DNA of 64,000 nucleotides from Desulfosarcina ovata subsp. ovata (GCF_009689005.1 NZ_AP021879.1:1550001-1614000), one strand, 5' to 3'. Numbered from the stretch's first letter, positions 40,419-49,320 are shown. Program-made: numbers and translations. The notes: generated by a model not told the origin, from the sequence alone.

Positions 40419-40590
40419 TCATTTCCATTCTGAGGAGTGGGCAACAACGCCAGCTCTGACCATATTCAAATCAACATAAACCATGCACCTCCACAGATGC
40501 TCACCAGATTCTATCGCGGTGGAATGATAACCAAAAAGCGCCTTTACGATTCTTGCGGCGATTGTATTCCTATCCAAGCCTGCCGGCAAC
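40419..40590 (-). pseudogene. Remnant of a REP-associated tyrosine transposase (Y1/IS200-like)
   Basis: Read on the minus strand, FVAGRLG-stop-EYNRRKNRKGAFW is followed, after a shift of frame, by YHSTAIESGEHLWRCMVYVD and LNMVRAGVVAHSSEWK. This is the C-terminal core of RayT-type transposases, where the intact form has VAGRxGQEYNxRKxRKGAFWEDRYHAT. A Gln codon became TAG and about 8 bases coding for Glu-Asp-Arg are missing. The copy is dead and truncated. Confidence 0.7.
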
Positions 40591-40751
40591 GAATGGAAAG
40601 TTAATACCGTTTTTTGGCTTTAAATAGAAGCGCAACCCAACGATTCAGCGTAATTCTTTAAAATCGCGTTGCCGACAATTACCGGCGTCTAACCAGCTGC
40701 GAATAGGGCGGCAGATCAGCCCTTTGAACTTAGCGCCCTTCGGGCGGGCTC

Positions 40752-40946
40752 TTAGTCTGCAGCAAACTTCATTGTCTCACGGTTGCAATTCGGGCAACCA
40801 AGAACCGGCATAAACCCTTTGATATTTCTGCCTTCGAATTCTGCCATAGCAATCTCGACATCTATAATTGCTTCGTTTATCTTCATTTCATGCTGGCAGT
40901 GGGAACAACGATAATTGTATTCCACAGGAGGAGGACCGAATGGCAC
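40752..40946 (-). CDS. Small zinc-ribbon protein
   Basis: A 64-residue product with two Cys pairs, YRCSHCQHEM near the start and LGCPNCNRET near the end, the pattern of a zinc ribbon. The middle is acidic. No partner or pathway is evident. It lies among decayed genes, so it may itself be a fragment, but both Cys knuckles and the frame are intact. Start ATG at 40946 with no strong ribosome site. Confidence 0.45.
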   Translation of the reverse strand: MPFGPPPVEYNYRCSHCQHEMKINEAIIDVEIAMAEFEGRNIKGFMPVLGCPNCNRETMKFAAD

Positions 40947-41011
40947 CCTCCCCTTCCACCATTTTCTTGTTCAACGATGGTTCCGTACTTTTCTGCTTTG
41001 AGGTTTTCATA

Positions 41012-41188
41012 ATCGGCCCAACCCGGCCGGTGACCGTTTACAGCCTGATCGCCCGGCATACGATCGAGGAGAAAATCGTCGCCCTGCACCGCGCCAAACG
41101 GGACCTTGCCGACAGTCTGCTTGACGGTACCGATATGAGCGGGAAAATGAACGCCGAGGAACTGATGGCATTGATTCGGGAGGGATGA
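41012..41188 (+). pseudogene. Orphan C-terminus of a SNF2-family helicase
   Basis: The frame from about 41012 reads IGPTRPVTVYSLIARHTIEE, then KIVALHRAKRDLADSLLDGT and ends MNAEELMALIREG. This is the last helicase motif region (RIGQxRPVxVYRLIxxxTIEEKI) and tail of SNF2/Swi2 ATPases. All upstream helicase motifs are missing, so it is a remnant of a larger deleted gene. It abuts the FadR gene end. Confidence 0.75.
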
Positions 41189-41200
41189 GACATCAAAAAA

Positions 41201-41953
41201 TTATTTCTTGCCGGGTCCATTGAAAGACTCAGGCCCCCATAACCAGCCTTCGGATTTCTCTAATTCGAGAAATACACGACCAAAGCTATCCCCGTGGAGA
41301 GTCATCGCTTTTGCGGCGGATTCAGAATCTCCCTTCATGACGGCTTGAACAATATCTTCGTGTTCTCCGGCGCCGTGCAGTTTCAATAAATCTTTGAACA
41401 TCGCCTTGATGATTCGGTGAGTCAGGGAGATGATGGAAATGATGATACCTTCAAAAAGACGATTGCCGCACATTTCAGCGAGGATTAAATGAACTGCCGT
41501 CAGTTTCTTCATGAGATCGTCGGCTGATTTGAAGGATTGCTTCTCTTGCTCCAACGCAATTTCGAGTTTTTCTCTGAATTCGTCGCTAATATTCAATGCA
41601 GCCAATCGCGCGATTTCCGGTTCAATGTATTGACGAACATTTAAAACTTCGGTGATGGTAATTTTGTTTGAAAAAAACAGATCAGAGAATCCCACATCAA
41701 ACAGGCCCAATGTGATTTCTTTTACATACGCGCCTCCCAACGGTCCCTGCTTTATTTCAACATACCCGCTCACTTGGAGGCCCCTAATGGCTTCCCGTAC
41801 GACCCCCCTGCTGACATTGAACAGGCTTGTCAACTCTCTTTCCGATGGAAGTTTGTCTCCTTCTTTATAGGCGCCTCGAAGAATGGCTTCTTTCAACTGT
41901 GCCAAGACCTCTTCGGTGGCTTTGGGTTGTTTGATGGGCTCAAAAGAATACAT
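41201..41953 (-). CDS. FadR/GntR-family transcriptional regulator (paralogue 2)
   Basis: A 250-residue regulator with a GntR winged helix (EGDKLPSERELTSLFNVSRG, VVREAIRGLQVSGY) and an FCD effector domain with His and Asp ligands. The ATG at 41953 has AAAGGGA upstream; a longer start would add six residues. It is paralogous to the regulator at 13920-14648, which also sits beside acyl-CoA ligase genes. It is divergent from the WS/DGAT and acyl-CoA ligase genes, and repeats resembling GntR operators lie between, so it probably represses that lipid operon in response to an acyl-CoA. Confidence 0.92.
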   Translation of the reverse strand: MYSFEPIKQPKATEEVLAQLKEAILRGAYKEGDKLPSERELTSLFNVSRGVVREAIRGLQVSGYVEIKQGPLGGAYVKEITLGLFDVGFSDLFFSNKITITEVLNVRQYIEPEIARLAALNISDEFREKLEIALEQEKQSFKSADDLMKKLTAVHLILAEMCGNRLFEGIIISIISLTHRIIKAMFKDLLKLHGAGEHEDIVQAVMKGDSESAAKAMTLHGDSFGRVFLELEKSEGWLWGPESFNGPGKK

Positions 41954-42065
41954 TGTTCCCTTTAAGTTCATGTGGACACGTCAACGGTTTTAAAGTTTTT
42001 TAGCATTAAATTTAAGCTTCATAAAATCCTTGCAATTCCATCTATCAGAAAAATTATTTCTTGAC

Positions 42066-42113
42066 AAGACCAACAGTACATTATATGTAGGACCATAAAT
42101 GTAAGACCAACAG
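42066..42113. promoter_or_regulatory. Candidate FadR-type operators
   Basis: AAGACCAACAG occurs at 42066-42076 and 42103-42113, with a related AGGACCA at 42089-42095 between them. The complement TTGGTCTT resembles half of known FadR/LldR/PdhR operators (TGGTCNGACCA type). They lie 110 to 160 bp before the regulator's start. The rest of the 500-bp divergent region (to 42457) has no gene I can support; a frame at 42160-42414 on the minus strand looks spurious. Confidence 0.45.
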
Positions 42114-42457
42114 CACCCACATGTTTTTTAATTCTCGATACAAATATTTTTGTTAAATTTCAGTCCCTTAATCTGGATTTGAGGATAAAGGGAAAGGCGT
42201 TCTTCGTTGGTTTGCCCCCGGGATCGACACAAAGATTTTTGGAGGGTAACCCGGACTGATTCAAACAGTAAAAACTAGCGTTTCCAGATTGTATGAACGA
42301 TCGGTCAGAACGAACCGCCTCCATAATAATCTGTGTCGTCTTGTTACAGGCAAACTGTAGTTCAATTTTCCTGTCATGAAATTCGCGAGAAAGCCGGGAT
42401 TTCTTTATCCCCATTTTTTTAAAAAAGTAACAATTTAATCAGGAAGGAATGGTAAAA

Positions 42458-43873
42458 ATGAAACAACTTACCGGGGCAGATGAGATGTGGTTTTCACTGG
42501 AATCACAAAACACACCCATGCATATTAGTGACGTTCATATTTATAATCCGGTTACTGCCCCTGGAAAGCACGTATCCCAAAAAGATGTTTTAAATTATAT
42601 CGAAAAACGGGTAGATAGCTTGCCGATGCGCGAGAAGCGTTTTCCCGTTCCCTTCAATGCCGACTACTCATACTGGGTTGATGATGAGAACTTTGATTTA
42701 AAAAACCACATTCGTTTCACTACGCTTTCCAAACCAGGAACCTGGAAACAATTTTGCTCTGAGGTCGAGCGTATCATCGCGATACCGTTGGATATGTCCC
42801 GCCCTCTCTGGGAAATGCATATCATCGAAGGATTGAACAAAATAGACGGCATCCCCGAGGGTTGCTTTGCGGTGGTTCACAAGAAGCACCACGGTCAGTT
42901 TGACGGATCATCGGCTACTTATGTGAAGAGTGTGCTGCATACACTGGATCCGGCGGCTAAAGAACTCCCGCCAAAGCAAACGACGCCGGCAGATAAAGCC
43001 CCTTCTCAACTGGATTTATTCTATCGAACCATGTTCAGAAACACGGTGATAAAGCCCATGGAAAGGATGAACTTCCTGTATCGGACGCTTCCCGACCTTC
43101 CGCAGGCAATGCAGGCCGCCGTTGAAGACGCAATGAAAATGGGATCGGCGGTTCGCACCCGATTCTCAAAAGCCATTCCATCTTTGTCTCGTGTGATCGA
43201 GGCGCGCCCCTTCCCCTTACAGGATATCCTACGGTTCCGAAAACTCGTACCTGGAGCGACGGTCAATGATGTTGTCATAACAATCTTTGCGGGAGCGCTT
43301 AGGAAATACCTCATGCACCACAATGAACTCCCGGAAGAACCACTTCGCGGATTAATTCCGATCGCAGTTAGAAAAGAGGAAGAGATTGGTGCCGGTGGAA
43401 ATAAAGTCTTTTCCATGATTACCGTTACACATACGGATGTGGAGGACCCTGTCGAACGTCTTGCAAAAGTACACCAAGCAACACAGTATTCAAAAAAGTT
43501 TACCGATACGCTTGGGGGCCGGTCGATGAATGAAATGCTTGAATTGTCGCCTTTGGCGATGATTGATTTGAGCATTAAAATGGCCCAGGGTGTAAAACTG
43601 GCGAATTTTAACTCGCCATTATATAGCGGTTTTGGCATGAGTAATGTTCCGGGCTCCCGTGAATCGCTCTATTTCTGCGGTGCCCAACAAATCCGATGCT
43701 TCAATTGGGGCTTTCTGATGGATGGAATGGGGCTTTTGCTTGCTGCCGGCAGTTATGGTGATGAGTTGGTGTTTTCAACAATGAGCTGCCCGGAAATGAT
43801 GCCGGATTCAGACTTTTTTGCGGATTGTATTCAGAAATCCCACGATGAACTCTATCATTTAAAAAATGGATAG
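42458..43873 (+). CDS. WS/DGAT-family acyltransferase (wax ester or triacylglycerol synthesis)
   Basis: The enzyme has the active-site motif HHxxxDG as KKHHGQFDGSS, near residue 142, and the family opening LTGADEMWFSLES. It transfers an acyl group from acyl-CoA to an alcohol or diacylglycerol, making storage lipid at the membrane. I start at 42458, ten bases after AGGAAGG; the ATG at 42449 is too close to it. About 471 residues is normal. The next gene is an acyl-CoA ligase split by an IS element, which may leave this enzyme without its local acyl-CoA source. Confidence 0.88.
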   Translation: MKQLTGADEMWFSLESQNTPMHISDVHIYNPVTAPGKHVSQKDVLNYIEKRVDSLPMREKRFPVPFNADYSYWVDDENFDLKNHIRFTTLSKPGTWKQFCSEVERIIAIPLDMSRPLWEMHIIEGLNKIDGIPEGCFAVVHKKHHGQFDGSSATYVKSVLHTLDPAAKELPPKQTTPADKAPSQLDLFYRTMFRNTVIKPMERMNFLYRTLPDLPQAMQAAVEDAMKMGSAVRTRFSKAIPSLSRVIEARPFPLQDILRFRKLVPGATVNDVVITIFAGALRKYLMHHNELPEEPLRGLIPIAVRKEEEIGAGGNKVFSMITVTHTDVEDPVERLAKVHQATQYSKKFTDTLGGRSMNEMLELSPLAMIDLSIKMAQGVKLANFNSPLYSGFGMSNVPGSRESLYFCGAQQIRCFNWGFLMDGMGLLLAAGSYGDELVFSTMSCPEMMPDSDFFADCIQKSHDELYHLKNG

Positions 43874-43973
43874 TGCTCCCATACCTGCGTTATTTTTTTA
43901 TATGCACGCTGACCGGTCGGCCGGTCTTACTATTTTATCTACTGATGGGCATCTGAAGGAGGCGGAAAAAATA

Positions 43974-44211
43974 ATGGACAGACATGCATGCTGGCAACGA
44001 ACTTGGCCGCAAGGCGTATCAGATCATATTGAGGCGGAAAAGCCATTTACCGAGTATTTTCGAGATCGGTCGGCCGAACAACCCGATGCCGTCGCCATCG
44101 ATTTTTACGGTTATGAAATCCGATATGGCGAACTGAACAGAAAAATCGACCAGTTTGCCAACGCGTTGATGGGCCGCGGGTTGGCCAGGGGTGACCGGGT
44201 CGGTATTTTTA
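43974..44211 (+). pseudogene. 5' part of an AMP-forming acyl-CoA ligase, split by an IS4-family element
   Basis: The first 79 codons (MDRHACWQRTWPQGVSDHIE at the start, ending GLARGDRVGIF) form the N-terminus of an ANL-superfamily acyl-CoA ligase. AAGGAGG lies 11 bases before the ATG. The frame then enters the IS element and stops at 44255. Joined to the 3' part after removing the IS and one copy of the 9-bp duplication, it gives one uninterrupted 548-residue frame (GDRVGIFMQNSPHYV across the junction). Confidence 0.92.
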
Positions 44212-45618
44212 CAATACCGTTCGGCATACATATTGCCGTAACATCTTGTTATTAAAATAAAAAATAGCGCTGGACAAAAAGATCGCTTTGTGTTTTAATC
44301 ATGGTGGGTACAATTAATTAACCAGGAGGTCTCCATGAGCGAACACATCGACAAAAATGTTTTTCAAACAATTCTATCACCGGTGCTACCATTGATTGAG
44401 GTTACTCAAAATAGTCTCCATAATGATTTGGACACTTACAAGCTTTCATTATCATCGTTCACCACAAATTTGCTTTTTGGAATAATAACCAGAATTAAAA
44501 GCGTTGGACAAATCGTCACTGAGATCAAAACATCACCAACTGCTAAGGCATTAGGATTGGTCGTCGCATCGAAGTCTATGTATAATGAAGCGTTTAATCG
44601 TTATCCCCCAGAAATATTTAAAGATATATTCCATCAGTTGGTAAAAGAATTGGATTTGCATAAAATTCCGGAAATCAGTCATCTTGGAAAAATGCTAATT
44701 GTAGATGGTTCGCTTTTTCCGGCCATTTCCAATATGGCATGGGCTTGTTACAAGAAAACCGCTAATGCGATCAAAATGCATTTATCTTTTGAACTCAACC
44801 GAATGATTCCAACCGAATTTATCAGTACGGAAGGTAACTTTTCCGAAAAAGAATTTGTTAAGCAAATTCTTCGCGAAGGCATTACATATGTCTGTGATCG
44901 AGGCTATATCGCTTTCAATCTGTTCAAGCAGATATCCGACAGCAATGCATTTTTTATTATTCGCGGAAAGTCGAATATGACGTACACTGTAAAAGAGTGT
45001 CTCACTGCCACCGTACCGGATACATTCTTGAAATTTTTCAGTGACATCACAGATTCAAATATAATATTCAATAGCGATGAAAACAAAGCAAGTTATCGTA
45101 TTGTTAGCTTTACGGCTATGGGCGAAAACTACATTTTGATCACAAACAGAAATGATTTGACAACTTACGAAATTATAATGCTTTACGCTTACAGGTGGCA
45201 AGTGGAACTTTTTTTTCGCTTCATAAAAAGAACCTTCAAGGGAATTCACTTAATGAGCCAATCTCCTCATGGCGTACAGATACAATTCTACTTGTATATG
45301 ATTGCTTATCTATTGTTATTATCATTCAAACAAGATACGGAAATAATAAGCAGAGAAAATGAAAAAGATGAGCATGAATCTGAAGAAAATAATAAGAACG
45401 AAACCTTGCTAACTTCATCTTCATGCTCCAATTCAAATGCAAAAAGACCATATGTTTGCGGGTTAGTAACTCTTCTTGGAGAAAAATTAAAACAGTTTTA
45501 TAAAATTGGTCTTCACTGGTTATTAGCAGTAAAAAATAATTTGTTAGAAATATTTGATGTGAATATCGCCAAAGTTATTGCTCAATACTCTTATCAATGA
45601 CTGTGCCGAACAGTATTG
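44212..45618 (+). mobile_element. IS4-family insertion sequence, 1407 bp
   Basis: Terminal inverted repeats start CAATACCGTTCGGCATA (left, 44212) and, read inward from 45618 on the other strand, CAATACTGTTCGGCACA; they agree at 15 of 17 positions, and 19 of 24 over a longer span. The 9-bp direct repeat GTATTTTTA flanks both ends (44203-44211 and 45619-45627). One transposase gene fills the element. Perfect target repeats and an intact transposase suggest recent insertion. Confidence 0.95.
44335..45600 (+). CDS. IS4-family transposase (DDE)
   Basis: A 421-residue transposase. The catalytic triad can be placed: Asp in MLIVDGSLFPA, Asp in YVCDRGYIAF and Glu in YAYRWQVELFFRFIK, the last also fitting the Y-R-E-K signature of IS4 (Y, two residues, R, three, E, six, K). 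CAGGAGGTC precedes the ATG. The stop codon overlaps the right terminal repeat, within which an ATG opens the frame of the truncated ligase. Low GC compared with the interrupted gene. Confidence 0.95.
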   Translation: MSEHIDKNVFQTILSPVLPLIEVTQNSLHNDLDTYKLSLSSFTTNLLFGIITRIKSVGQIVTEIKTSPTAKALGLVVASKSMYNEAFNRYPPEIFKDIFHQLVKELDLHKIPEISHLGKMLIVDGSLFPAISNMAWACYKKTANAIKMHLSFELNRMIPTEFISTEGNFSEKEFVKQILREGITYVCDRGYIAFNLFKQISDSNAFFIIRGKSNMTYTVKECLTATVPDTFLKFFSDITDSNIIFNSDENKASYRIVSFTAMGENYILITNRNDLTTYEIIMLYAYRWQVELFFRFIKRTFKGIHLMSQSPHGVQIQFYLYMIAYLLLLSFKQDTEIISRENEKDEHESEENNKNETLLTSSSCSNSNAKRPYVCGLVTLLGEKLKQFYKIGLHWLLAVKNNLLEIFDVNIAKVIAQYSYQ

Positions 45619-45627
45619 GTATTTTTA

Positions 45628-47036
45628 TGCAAAACAGTCCGCATTATGTCATCAGTTTTTTTGGAATCATTCGTGCCGGTGGGGTGGTGGTTAATCTGAA
45701 TCCCATGTTCAAAGCAATGGAGCTTGCGCCGATCATCGAAAAAACCGGCATCAATATGATCATCGTGCAAGACACGCTTTGCTCCGAATTTAACAAGGTG
45801 GATAACGCCGGTCGCATTGAAACCGTGATCGTCGCCCGGTTTGCGGATTTTCTTTCAAAGCAGCCCCTGTTCTCTCCTCCGGACGAAGTATTTGGAACCG
45901 ACCAACCGTTTTCCGGAACCGTCGACTTTAAAGATATTTTGGATGAGGGCATGCCGATACCGGTGTGCCGCATCCACGACATGGATAACGATCTGGCCAT
46001 GCTGCAATTAACCGGGGGAACCACCGGGGTACCCAAGGCAGCCATGATCAGTATCAGGTCCTTAACCATAGCGGTGTGTGCATCGATGCACTGGTTCGGC
46101 CTTACTCCAAAGGAGACCAGCCTGGGTATTGCACCGTTTTTCCACATCATGGGGTTACAGGTCACCATGATACCGGCCCTTTTTGCCGGAGGGAAACTGG
46201 TGATCCTGACTCGATTTGTTCCAGCCATCATCGCACAGGCCATTGCCGAAAAAAAATGCACGGTCTGGGTGGCGGCCCCCACGATGATCACCGCCCTGGT
46301 CAACATGCCGACAATAGAACAATTTGATTTCTCCTCTCTGAGGGTGATCGTGACCGGTGGGTCTCCCATCTCAATCACTCTCCAACAGAGGATCAAGGAA
46401 ATCGCGCCCAACAGTCAATTGGGTGAAGGATATGGTTTGACCGAAGTTCTGGCCGCCGGAGGTGTTGTAACACCTTTAGGCAACTGGAAGCCCGGTTTTA
46501 CGGGTATCCCCATTATTAAGGAAAACGATTTAAGAATAATGGACCTTGAGGGACGCGAAGAAGAGATGCCTTGCAACCAAAAAGGAGAGATCGCCATCAA
46601 GGGCCCGACGGTGATGAATGGATACTGGAACGAGCCTGAAGAAACCAAAAAAGTAATGAAGAATGGGTGGTTCTACACCGGTGATATCGGGCTGATGGAT
46701 GAAGATGGATATTTAAAGATCGTCGATCGGAAAAAGGAACTGATTCTTTGCTCCGGTTTTAATGTCTACCCAACAGAGTTGGAAAATACCATGTTGATGC
46801 ATCCGGCCATCCTTGAGGTCGCCGTCATAGGGATACCCGATGACTATCGCGGAGAGTCAGTCAAGGCATTTGTGGTATTGAAAGACCAGTTCAAAGACGA
46901 ACTAACGGCAGAAGGGCTCATCAACTGGTGCAAGGACAACATGGCTGCCTATAAACGTCCGCATGAAGTGGAATTCACGGAGTCGCTACCCAAATCGGGT
47001 GCTGGAAAAATTCTAAAACGACTATTAAAAAAATAG
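45628..47036 (+). pseudogene. 3' part of the IS-split AMP-forming acyl-CoA ligase
   Basis: It carries all the catalytic motifs: P-loop LQLTGGTTGVPKAAM, GYGLTEVLAAGG, hinge IVDRKKELILCSGFNVYPTE and the C-terminal lysine in LPKSGAGKILKRLLKK. An ATG at 45597, in the right end of the IS and overlapping the transposase stop, could start a shortened protein missing the first 80 or so residues. Whether this product is made or active is unknown. It sits in the same frame as the 5' part, since IS plus duplication is 1416 bp, a multiple of three. Confidence 0.92.
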
Positions 47037-47125
47037 ACTTTACCCCCAAATCCCGTCTGCTGTTAAACTGTTTGGAAAAGGGTCACCGCAAACCAGTAAA
47101 CGAACAATTTCATGGAGGAGGTTTT

Positions 47126-47707
47126 ATGCAAGAGCAATGGGCCGGCACAACTGCCACGGGTTATTCTGCTTTTTCAATGGTTTGTCTGATTATCTGGTTG
47201 TCACTCAATAACTATATTCCCAAAGAGAATGTTCCGATATTTTTTGCACTCCTGACGGCAGGTGGTCTGGCTCAGATCCTTGCCGGTATGATTCAACTCA
47301 AAAGAGGGCTTGCCACTCCCGGAAACCTGCTTTTGACTTTTGGCACCCTGTTTATGCTGGGACCAGCGCTTACATTTCTTTTGGTCGGTTTGAAACTGGC
47401 TTCCCCAACTCCGCTGATCGGTTATGTGAATATCTTTTTGGGGGTTTTAATGGGCCTTTATATCATTCCTTTATTACGTGCGCCGTTAATTCCTTTTTTG
47501 ATTGGCCCGCTCGGTTTTTTTGTTTTATCGACCTTGGGTTTGACTGAAATCGGATATGTTGCATTTAAACCGGTCGCTTCTTTCCTTTTTGCCGTTTCCG
47601 TTATTTATGGACTTTATATGGTGGCCGTCGGTTTGGGTGAAGAAGTAAATATTCATTTGCCGGTTGGCAAGCCTCTGATGCCTCTAAAAGAGCCGTTAAA
47701 ACAGTAA
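47126..47707 (+). CDS. Six-helix membrane protein resembling GPR1/FUN34/YaaH acetate transporters
   Basis: A 193-residue integral membrane protein with about six helices. The overall size and helix spacing, GGLAQILAGMIQLKRG and GYVNIFLGVLMGLY, recall the GPR1/FUN34/YaaH (AceTr) family, but the N-terminal NPAPLG-type signature is not present, so the match is partial. GGAGGAGG lies before the ATG at 47126. It follows the split ligase gene by 90 bp in the same direction; import of an acid for that ligase would fit. Two hairpins follow as terminator. Confidence 0.6.
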   Translation: MQEQWAGTTATGYSAFSMVCLIIWLSLNNYIPKENVPIFFALLTAGGLAQILAGMIQLKRGLATPGNLLLTFGTLFMLGPALTFLLVGLKLASPTPLIGYVNIFLGVLMGLYIIPLLRAPLIPFLIGPLGFFVLSTLGLTEIGYVAFKPVASFLFAVSVIYGLYMVAVGLGEEVNIHLPVGKPLMPLKEPLKQ

Positions 47708-47714
47708 AACAGGT

Positions 47715-47770
47715 GATGGCGTGGCGCTTCGCGCCACGCCATCGGGCTGCGGATTGCCATCCCGCAGCCC
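47715..47770 (+). terminator. Double hairpin terminator
   Basis: A perfect 13-bp stem GATGGCGTGGCGC/GCGCCACGCCATC with loop TTC (47715-47743) is followed at once by GGGCTGCGG/CCGCAGCCC (47744-47770) and TTTGTTGT. The first could also be a REP-like unit. Confidence 0.65.
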
Positions 47771-48145
47771 TTTGTTGTCAATGCCCACCTTTTCCGTCAA
47801 GTGACAACAATCACTCTTTTCCTGAAAGAACGGCTCAAAAGAAAATTGGCTGCTGTCGAAGAAGGTATTCGTTTAATTCTAAATTTTTAAACTGAAGCTT
47901 GATTTCCCCCTCAGAACATTGCGCCTTGAGCGAAGTGGGCAGTGAAAAAACAATCATAGATGAAAGTTTCGAATCCGATCATAGTTCACAATTGATCTTC
48001 TATAGTGATCCAACTTAGGTTTTTTTAGGCATACAATTTGCTGCAAAATAGTTTTTTCATAAAAAATCAGTCAACTGAACAAACATCAAGATTTTTGATA
48101 CATCCATTCTGAAACAGAATTCCCAAACCGTCAGGAGGGGGTTTT

Positions 48146-48421
48146 ATGGATGTATCCGAATACAAATTTGATGATGCTGAAATTCAAAAATTACATGATC
48201 ACAGAGACAATCAACCAGATGTCCGACTGAAGTTAAGATTCATTGCGCTATTAATGCTGGCCGAAAATGTTGATCTTAAAACAATCGCATCCATTATCGG
48301 CAAATCTGCCAAAACCATTGAAAACTATCATCATCAGTAAATAACTAAGAGAATCGAAAGTTTAAATTCTTTTCAATACAAACCCAAACAATCCTATCTG
48401 ACTTACATTTCGCACGAGTGA
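48146..48421 (+). pseudogene. N-terminal remnant of an IS630-type transposase
   Basis: The first frame reads DDAEIQKLHDHRDNQPDVRL then LKTIASIIGKSAKTIENYHH, a helix-turn-helix of IS630/Tc1 transposases, and stops at 48340. A shift of frame continues ITKRIESLNSFQYKPKQSYL, then stops at 48421. No DDE domain follows. AGGAGGGGG lies upstream of the ATG. An inverted repeat (GATACATCCA at 48097, TGGATGTATC at 48147) brackets that ribosome site. Confidence 0.7.
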
Positions 48422-48563
48422 AACGGTAATTATCAAGTTTATTGCTCAAGGCGGGGAAATTCTATAACATATTGAAAAAATTGATTAAATAAGCACTGGA
48501 CAATTCCGGCCTCATCTGTTATGCATACAATGTATGAGGCTGGCAAAATGATTCCTTCATCTA

Positions 48564-48645
48564 GCGGATCCACCTGTCAAGGTCTGGGCATAATCCCTTC
48601 GGGCTCACGCCCAGACCTTGCAGGTGATCCGCGGGCCGTTGTGTG
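48564..48645 (+). repeat. attC-like imperfect palindrome (cassette boundary 1)
   Basis: The left arm (48564-48589) and right arm (48609-48632) pair fully except for two extra bases on the left strand (C at 48571, T at 48577), the extrahelical-base pattern typical of integron attC sites. The right side continues GGGCC-GTTGTGTG, an R'-like core. The matching left core (AAC) is not recognisable, so this site may be chimeric or damaged. A HicA/HicB-type cassette starts 84 bp downstream. Confidence 0.45.
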
Positions 48646-48728
48646 TGGCCTAAATCGTTTTCAATCCACTCCTTGGTACCTTGAAGATCAATCCTTGACA
48701 TTAGTACCAATATTGATACTATTTAGAC

Positions 48729-48989
48729 ATGACAAAAATCGACGACCTGCTTATTCAAATTAAAAAAAATCCGAAGGATGTGCGATTTTCGGAATTGTGC
48801 AGGATATGCGACCATTTTTTCGGTGAACCACGTCAGAAGAAAAGCAGTCATCGAATATATAAAACGCCTTGGCAAGGTGATCCAAGGGTAAATATCCAGA
48901 ACGATAAAGGAAAAGCCAAGACATACCAAGTAAAGCAGGTGCTTTTGGCTATCGAAAAGCTGGAGGTTGGCCATGGCCCAAAAAGATGA
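48729..48989 (+). CDS. hicA: HicA-type toxin (putative mRNA interferase)
   Basis: An 86-residue protein with a HicA-like double-stranded RNA-binding fold signature: RFSELCRICDHFFGEPRQKK, then SSHRIYKTPWQGDPRVNIQN and KTYQVKQVLLAIEK. The histidine in SSHRIYK is the usual catalytic residue, preceded by the exchange G to S. It overlaps the HicB gene by 17 bp, the normal order for this toxin-antitoxin family. It lies within the first putative integron cassette. Confidence 0.8.
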   Translation: MTKIDDLLIQIKKNPKDVRFSELCRICDHFFGEPRQKKSSHRIYKTPWQGDPRVNIQNDKGKAKTYQVKQVLLAIEKLEVGHGPKR

Positions 48990-49302
48990 CAAATATACAT
49001 ACCGGGTTACCTGGTCTGATGACGATGATGAGTATGTAGGCCTATGTGCTGAATTTCCAAGCCTAAGTTGGTTGGCTGTTACGCAGGAAAAAGCATTAAA
49101 GGGAATTCGCAAGCTGGTGGCTGATGTCGTATCGGACATGGTTGAAAATGGTGAATCAATACCTGAACCCTTTGCCAGCAAACGCTACAGCGGAAAATTT
49201 ATGGTCAGAGTTCCACCTGATGTTCATCGCAAATTGGCCATTCAAGCTGCGGAAGCCGGCGTGAGTCTTAATCGGATTGCCAGTTCCAAGCTGAGCCAAT
49301 AG
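48973..49302 (+). CDS. hicB: HicB-type antitoxin
   Basis: A 109-residue protein: an N-terminal partial RNase-H-like HicB fold (YTYRVTWSDDDDEYVGLCAE and FPSLSWLAVTQEKALKGIRK) and a C-terminal ribbon-helix-helix/HTH (MVRVPPDVHRKLAIQAAEAG, VSLNRIASSKLSQ). The ATG at 48973 lies 6 bases after GGAGG. It would neutralise the HicA toxin and repress the pair. Its stop is 18 bp before the 3' end of a group II intron on the other strand. Confidence 0.85.
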   Translation: MAQKDDKYTYRVTWSDDDDEYVGLCAEFPSLSWLAVTQEKALKGIRKLVADVVSDMVENGESIPEPFASKRYSGKFMVRVPPDVHRKLAIQAAEAGVSLNRIASSKLSQ

Positions 49303-49320
49303 CTATAAGGATCTGCACAC

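Noticed and set aside
42160..42414. Possible 84-residue minus-strand gene in the FadR-WS/DGAT divergent region
   Set aside because: No ribosome site before its ATG and no family resemblance; the region is better explained as regulatory DNA.
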